In this document: piece after piece, positions 61,007 to 64,000 of the stretch
Layout of the letters: every line of letters begins with the position of its first letter
Numbering within the stretch: position 1 is the first letter of the stretch
From: Lachnospiraceae bacterium MD335
Lineage (GTDB): Bacteria > Bacillota > Clostridia > Lachnospirales > Lachnospiraceae
Direction: 5' to 3'
DNA length: 64,000 nt
NCBI GenBank assembly: GCA_000403335.2
Contig: KE159631.1
Location: forward strand, 331,743-395,742
Position numbers and translations under genes: made by a program
Notes under the pieces: model-generated
Databases searched by the model: none
The model's input: the letters and a program-made list of their open reading frames with translations, nothing else
What the model was told of the DNA's origin: nothing

Positions 61007-61174
61007 GTACTTAGTATATATACTATTTTTATCCAAAAGGAGATGACAGTCATGGATGAAAGAAACATCCGGGAGCGAAAAACCGCATAAAAAATCACGG
61101 AACACAATGTCAAAAGCCTGCTGTCTGCGGGGATAAACCAAAACAATTTTAAGGAACAAAAGAAAGGCACAGCC

Positions 61175-64000
61175 ATGAAAAAAATCAGAAGAAAACGAAG
61201 CCGGATTATCAGTCTGGCTCTAATCATAACACTTGTATGCGACCAAAATATCGCGAATGCGCGGGAATCAATGCGGCAGAATGCGGTATTGAAAGCAGCC
61301 CAAACCAGTGAAAAAACAAGTACCAGTCATGTCATACAGGATGGCAGTATGACCCTGGAAGAACAGGACGAACCAGCCACACAGCCACAGACAGAAACAC
61401 TTTTTCTCAACGAAATCACCAGTCAAAGAAGCGAAAACAGCAAGCAGTACATGATGAGTGACAAAAGCGTCACAGTAGTCCTGTATGACGAACCCATCCA
61501 CTATGAAGACGAGAACGGAAATCTTATTGAAATCGACAACTCCCTCATAAAAACATAAGACGGATACACAAACGGCGCAAACACATACGACGTGTTTTTC
61601 AGCGACCTTGACGCGGAACGCGGAAAAGTGGATTTTACGGAAAACGGATACGGCATCAGCTGGCAGCTGCTTGAGCCGAAGAATGCCCCGGATTCTGACA
61701 AAGCAGAGACTGCGGACGATAAACAGTCTGCGGATTACGGGATTCATGCAGCGTATGCCAAAACCGTGGAAGAAGAATCCCAAAGTATGGAAGAAACAGC
61801 AAAAGAAACAAATTCCGATGAAGAAGGAGCGGATGCCGGGGAGACAGCAGCCACAGAAGACACGGCGCCAAAGATGACAGAGGCAGCCGCGGCAGATTCT
61901 GAAATAAACAACATCACGGATTATAAAGACGAGAAAGAATACGGCTATGCCGCCAAACAGTCGTCGGTTCTTTTTGACGGCTTTGCAAATGACGTAAGCA
62001 TCGAATACATCCCGCAGAGCGACGGCATCAAAGAAAACATTATCATGAATACAAAGGCGCCGGATTACGTACATACGTTCAGTGTTCGGATGAAAGGACT
62101 CACGGCATCGCTCACGGACGAAAACGAGGTGGTATTTTATGATGCCGAAACAGGAGAGCCGCAGTATTATTTTCCGGCGCCGTATATGATTGATGCTGAC
62201 GGAAACATCTCGAATGATGTGGCATACCGTATCGAATCAGGGGAAAGCAGCGCCAAAGAAGACAGCAGTGAAGAAAGCAGCGCAGAGGAGAGCAGCACAG
62301 AAGAAAGCAGTTTGGAGGAAAGCAGTATTGGGGAGGGCGGCACAGAGGAAAGCAGTTTAGAAGAAAACAGCGTTGAAGAGAGCAGCTATGAAAAGGGCAC
62401 ACCGGAGCAGACCACGGCAGCAGAAACTTCCGATGAAACGGAAACTTTCATTGAAACAGAAGCTTTCATTGAAACAGAAGCTTTTGGAGAAACAGAAACG
62501 CAGGTTTCTATCGAAACTGCAGAAGAGACAGAAACAGAGACAACGGCAGAAGAAACCGAAAGATCCGAAACGGAAATCTCACCGGCTTTGGTAAGGAGTA
62601 CTTTGTCAGGCAGCCGTTTTGAAATGAAAGGACTGACACTGAGCGGGAACGTACAAACGTCGGAAGATCAAAATCATCCAAAGACGGCGCAGGAAGAAAC
62701 ATCAGAAAGAACATCAGAGCCGCAATCCAAGTCAGAACAGGAGGAATCACCGGAGTATGAACCGGAACCGGAGTCACTGTCAGAACAGGAATCAGAGCCC
62801 GAATCTGAGATACTGTCAGAACAGGAATCAGAACCCAAATCTGAGATACTGTCAGAGTCCGAAACGGAAAATGCAATCGAAGAAGAAAGTATAACCGAAG
62901 AAGAAAGTATAACCGAAGAAGAAAGTACAACCGAAGAAGAAAGCACGGCAGACGAGAAAGCCGAACAGACTGTCACAATCAGCATTATCCCTGACAGCAA
63001 ATGGCTTGAGACGGCAGAATACCCCGTCACAATAGACCCGCTGCTTAAAAAAAGCAACGGTGTAAAGGAAATCACAAAAGTCACCATCAACAGCAGCGAC
63101 AGCACCCGCGACACCACAACACTCAAGGTCGGAACCAGGAGCGGAGCCACCTACAGGAGCTTTGTTAAATTCGACCTGCCGCAGCTGCCCGGAAACTGCA
63201 TTATCACCTCCGCAGAGCTCACAAGCGCCAGCAGTTCGACGGACGGAATACTCTATATTGAAGCACACATGCTCGGCGGTGCATGGCAGCCGTCAGCCAT
63301 TTCATGGAGCAGCCAGCCAAAAGCAGGCAACAAACTGCTTGACTACGCAACCAACCACAGCTATTTCAACATCACAAAAGCAGTCAGGGAATGGTACGAA
63401 GGAACAGCGCCAAACAACGGAATCATGTTTAAGGCATATGATGAAACAGTGCAGCGCACCAAAAATATCAGTTTTAAGGTCAGCAGAACAAAACCTTATT
63501 TCAAACTCAATTATATTACCGCGGGCGGAACGGAAAGCTACTGGACCACCCACAATGCAGCGGCGGGAACGGCAGGAAACGCGTACATCAATGACTACCT
63601 CGGCTACCTTACCGTCACAAATTCCGACGTGGAAACCGCAGGCGGACGTCTTCCAATGAACATCCGCCACGTTTACAATTCCTGTCAGACCGATACCGAC
63701 ATCGGTGCAGGATACGGCTGGAGACTCAATTACCACCAGACACTGAAAATTCCGACCGATACGGTGGACGTCACCGAATACCCCTACGTGTGGACAGACG
63801 AAGGCGGAACACAGCACTACTTCAAGAAAAAAGGAGTGACCGTCCTGCAAAACGGCGCCGGAAGGGAGCTGTCCTCAGGTGCGGCAATACCACCCGCAGC
63901 GGAATTGACGCCACGGTATACGATAACGACGGAAACGTCAAGAAATACACCGACACGGCAAACAGCCTCACAACGGAATACGACTACGACGATGCGGGAA
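61175..64000 (+). pseudogene. Secreted DNRLRE/Rhs (WapA-like) protein gene, broken and 3' partial
   Basis: Starts ATG 61175 with a signal peptide (RRKRSRIISLALIITLVCDQ). After 127 codons a TAA (61556) interrupts EIDNSLIKT-DGYTNGANTY; the same frame is open on the other side. Order: N-terminal domain, long acidic S/E/T-rich linker (62245-62950), DNRLRE-type carbohydrate-binding region (FVKFDLPQLPGNCIITSAEL, ITKAVREWYEGT), Rhs entry (DIGAGYGWRLNYHQTL). Near 63880 the sense moves by one frame: after GRELSSGA the continuation GNTTRSGIDATVYDNDGN and YDYDDAG is in another phase. Runs off the right edge. An in-frame short frame at 61052-61090 ending in TAA may be a further broken N-terminus. In WapA-like proteins the C-terminus is a contact-dependent toxin. 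Confidence 0.75.
62879..62947 (+). repeat. 18-bp tandem repeat in acidic linker
   Basis: Nearly four copies of GAAGAAGAAAGTATAACC, encoding EEESIT/EEESTT. Part of the low-complexity linker of the pseudogene; not CRISPR-like as there are no spacers. Confidence 0.7.

Noticed and set aside
61268..62074. Long minus-strand frame (268 codons) opposite the WapA-like pseudogene
   Set aside because: Composition rich in F, C, V and R is typical of an antisense shadow; the plus strand carries clear signal peptide, DNRLRE and Rhs motifs.
62222..62400. Regular Ser/Glu repeats looking like an array
   Set aside because: Repeats are contiguous and in frame, without spacers, so low-complexity linker rather than CRISPR.

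Overview
The window looks like a chromosomal segment of a spore-forming member of the Clostridia, most likely Lachnospiraceae. The clues are moderate to low GC with strong GGAGG ribosome binding sites, a spore photoproduct lyase-type radical SAM gene, many DUF4280 (PAAR-like) proteins, and an OmpR/histidine kinase/ABC exporter set of Bacillota type. Genus cannot be fixed from the sequence alone. No rRNA, tRNA, CRISPR array or intact transposase was seen.

Bases 1-43564 form one nearly continuous plus-strand array that reads as the spike/effector part of a contractile injection (type VI-like) apparatus in a Gram-positive. It holds six VgrG/gpD-like spike proteins, six PAAR-like (DUF4280) proteins with C-terminal cargo (one of them split over two frames), five small DcrB/Eag-like putative loading chaperones, and three copies each of two unrecognised families that I call the helical family and the NWYGK family. 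It also holds an Hsp70-like ATPase with a SAP-like N-terminus and three unrecognised, possibly baseplate or assembly proteins. Five of the PAAR-like cargoes are peptidoglycan hydrolases: glucosaminidase, GH19 muramidase/chitinase-like, SleB-like, T4-type lysozyme and M15 peptidase. The sixth is a 1662-residue Rhs protein with an AT-rich, unrecognised toxin tip. Each cargo is followed by one to three membrane-anchored extracytoplasmic proteins that are probably immunity proteins. The layout is modular: long VgrG, small GG-GKNP protein, DcrB-like, DcrB-like, short VgrG, then (cargo,) helical family, NWYGK family. This order occurs at 21756-30087 and again, without cargo, at 38283-43564; a rearranged set lies at 1429-13132. 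The first gene is the tail of a PP2C-like protein with a membrane helix and TPR-like repeats, probably a regulator. Sheath, tube, ATPase and membrane parts are not in the window and may lie to the left.

Bases 43565-52462 are accessory DNA. There is an AT-rich two-gene unit, a four-helix membrane protein followed by an 846-residue HExxH protein, which is a candidate uncharacterised conflict system. Then come two small hypothetical genes, and a minus-strand Y-family polymerase/YolD unit with two more genes, diverging from a small HTH gene that has no normal start codon.

Bases 52463-60613 look like ordinary chromosome: a nucleoside phosphorylase-like gene, spore photoproduct lyase-like gene and short-chain dehydrogenase in one overlapping operon; a two-component system and ABC exporter of bacitracin/lantibiotic-resistance type; and a convergent GH13 alpha-glucosidase with a palindromic operator candidate. 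Bases 60614-64000 hold a 142-bp MITE-like inverted-repeat element, a good sigma-A promoter, and a decaying secreted DNRLRE/Rhs (WapA-like) gene that carries an in-frame stop and a frameshift and runs off the right edge.
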